A stretch of 64,000 nt of DNA from Euborellia annulipes (Eukaryota; Arthropoda; Insecta; Dermaptera; Anisolabididae): the NCBI GenBank assembly GCA_023213315.1, contig JAKCPI010004278.1:124001-188000 (forward strand). Direction: 5' to 3'. The notes below the pieces were generated by a model. That model ran no database searches. It was not told the origin of the DNA and saw nothing but the letters and a program-made list of their open reading frames with translations. A program made the translations under genes and the position numbers. Shown here piece by piece: positions 63,297-64,000 of this stretch (positions are counted from its first letter, which is position 1; each line of letters starts with the position of its first letter).

Positions 63297-64000
63297 TCAC
63301 CCTTTTTCCCCCAGCTTTCTTCTAATAATAATTCCAAATCTCCTACTGAATTTTTTTTCCCTAGGTTTAGTTTTTCTCCCACGCGCCAAATACGTTTTTG
63401 GAATTTCCAATATAATTTCTTTGTGAATTGCATTTATCCGTTTTCTAGTATTTCTACTAAATCTTGAACATCTCATGTTCTTTTTCCCCTGTATTAAAAT
63501 ATTTTTAACCTGGCAGAACCATTGTTCCACCAGAGCTTTACTATTTCTTTTTATAATATCTTCCTTCTGATGTACAAATTAATCTTGACCAAAGGGGCAG
63601 ATAACTAAAATATTTTTCCAAAACTAGTTTATAGAAACTAGGTGAATAAAATTTATTTGTTATTTTACCCCCAATTCTAATTGTTTTGCACGTTGAACCA
63701 ATTTTATAAAAATGTTGGTAAAAAGGGCTTTGTTTGTATAACGGTAAATTACCACGGACAGACTGTTCTGCAGTTTCTTCACTATTAATCTGCTCCTCTA
63801 AATCTTCTATTTTGATTTTCTTTTTTTTTTTTTTTAAAGAAATTTCGGATAATTTGTTAAATGCCTCTTTAACAATATCCGAAAAAGTTTCGGACAAAGT
63901 CACAATGGCGAAATTTTCGAACCAAATATCTATCAATTTAATATCAGAAATATTGAATAAATTCTTTAAAAATTTTTTTACATTGAAATTGTTAAAATTA
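63297..64000 (-). pseudogene. Transposase-like protein, C-terminal part (runs off right edge)
   Basis: Frame 63936-63541: FAIVTLSETFSDIVKEAFNK, a K-rich run, SFYKLVLEKYFSYLPLWSRL. Frame 63530-63297, continuing after a shift: EQWFCQVKNILIQGKKNMRC then SRFSRNTRKRI. PLWSR followed by VExWFxxxKxxIL is an arrangement I associate with the DDE-E end of some arthropod transposases. N-terminal part beyond the window. Family unnamed. Confidence 0.45.

Noticed and set aside
1..64000. CRISPR arrays, prokaryotic operons, restriction or toxin-antitoxin systems
   Set aside because: Introns, LTR elements, SINEs and eukaryotic transposases throughout; no spaced short direct repeats or prokaryotic gene layout.

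Overview
The window looks like arthropod, most likely insect, nuclear DNA: AT-rich, with spliceosomal introns of 57-126 nt, MADF/Myb-SANT/BESS and THAP genes, errantivirus-type and other Ty3/gypsy elements, mariner, piggyBac, hAT, P-like, RTE and Jockey elements, and tRNA-derived SINEs. I see no rRNA, no intact tRNA gene, no CRISPR array and no prokaryotic gene. Almost everything recognisable is a mobile element or a broken, element-associated gene; most coding remnants carry frameshifts. Assembly homopolymer errors could explain some of these. All calls come from reading the sequence; no search was run.

Layout. 0.1-0.74 kb: THAP-domain exons running off the left edge. 1.2-6.9 kb: non-LTR remnants and a ~245-bp tandem repeat (halves A and B), split by a 2.5-kb DNA transposon (2249-4775, 4-bp duplication ATAC) and by an RTE copy (5023-6245, 9-bp duplication). 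7.6-10.8 kb: a MADF gene and a Myb/trihelix gene, the latter cut by a mariner (9236-10500). 11-15 kb: errantivirus-like remnants (env, pol, primer site, protease) mixed with a Jockey-type ORF1 and a SINE. 15-20.5 kb: a nearly full-length Ty3/gypsy element. 21-31.5 kb: a glycoprotein-like ORF, gypsy RT, a piggyBac with both ends, a Myb/MADF fragment, a DUF4806-type gene whose exons stay open, LINE and gag fragments. 32-39 kb: non-coding, with long palindromes and hAT MITEs. 39-50 kb: BESS, pogo/Tigger, piggyBac, P-like, hAT, Jockey and gypsy remnants. 50-64 kb: a minus-strand island with two YqaJ-type recombinases, a PolB-N-like cysteine-rich domain protein, a five-exon small gene, DUF4806-type exons, several P-like transposase pieces and a transposase-like plus Ulp1-like pair at the right edge.

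The 50-64 kb island is the best candidate for a poorly described system: exonuclease/recombinase, polymerase-associated domain, protease and transposase-like genes lie on one strand, several with short introns. Whether they form one element or a pile of nested insertions cannot be settled from one copy. Other structural highlights are three long palindromes (arms 179, ~448 and ~573 bp), two with diagnostic insertions, and a shared E2F/E-box/CRE-like module at two distant sites.
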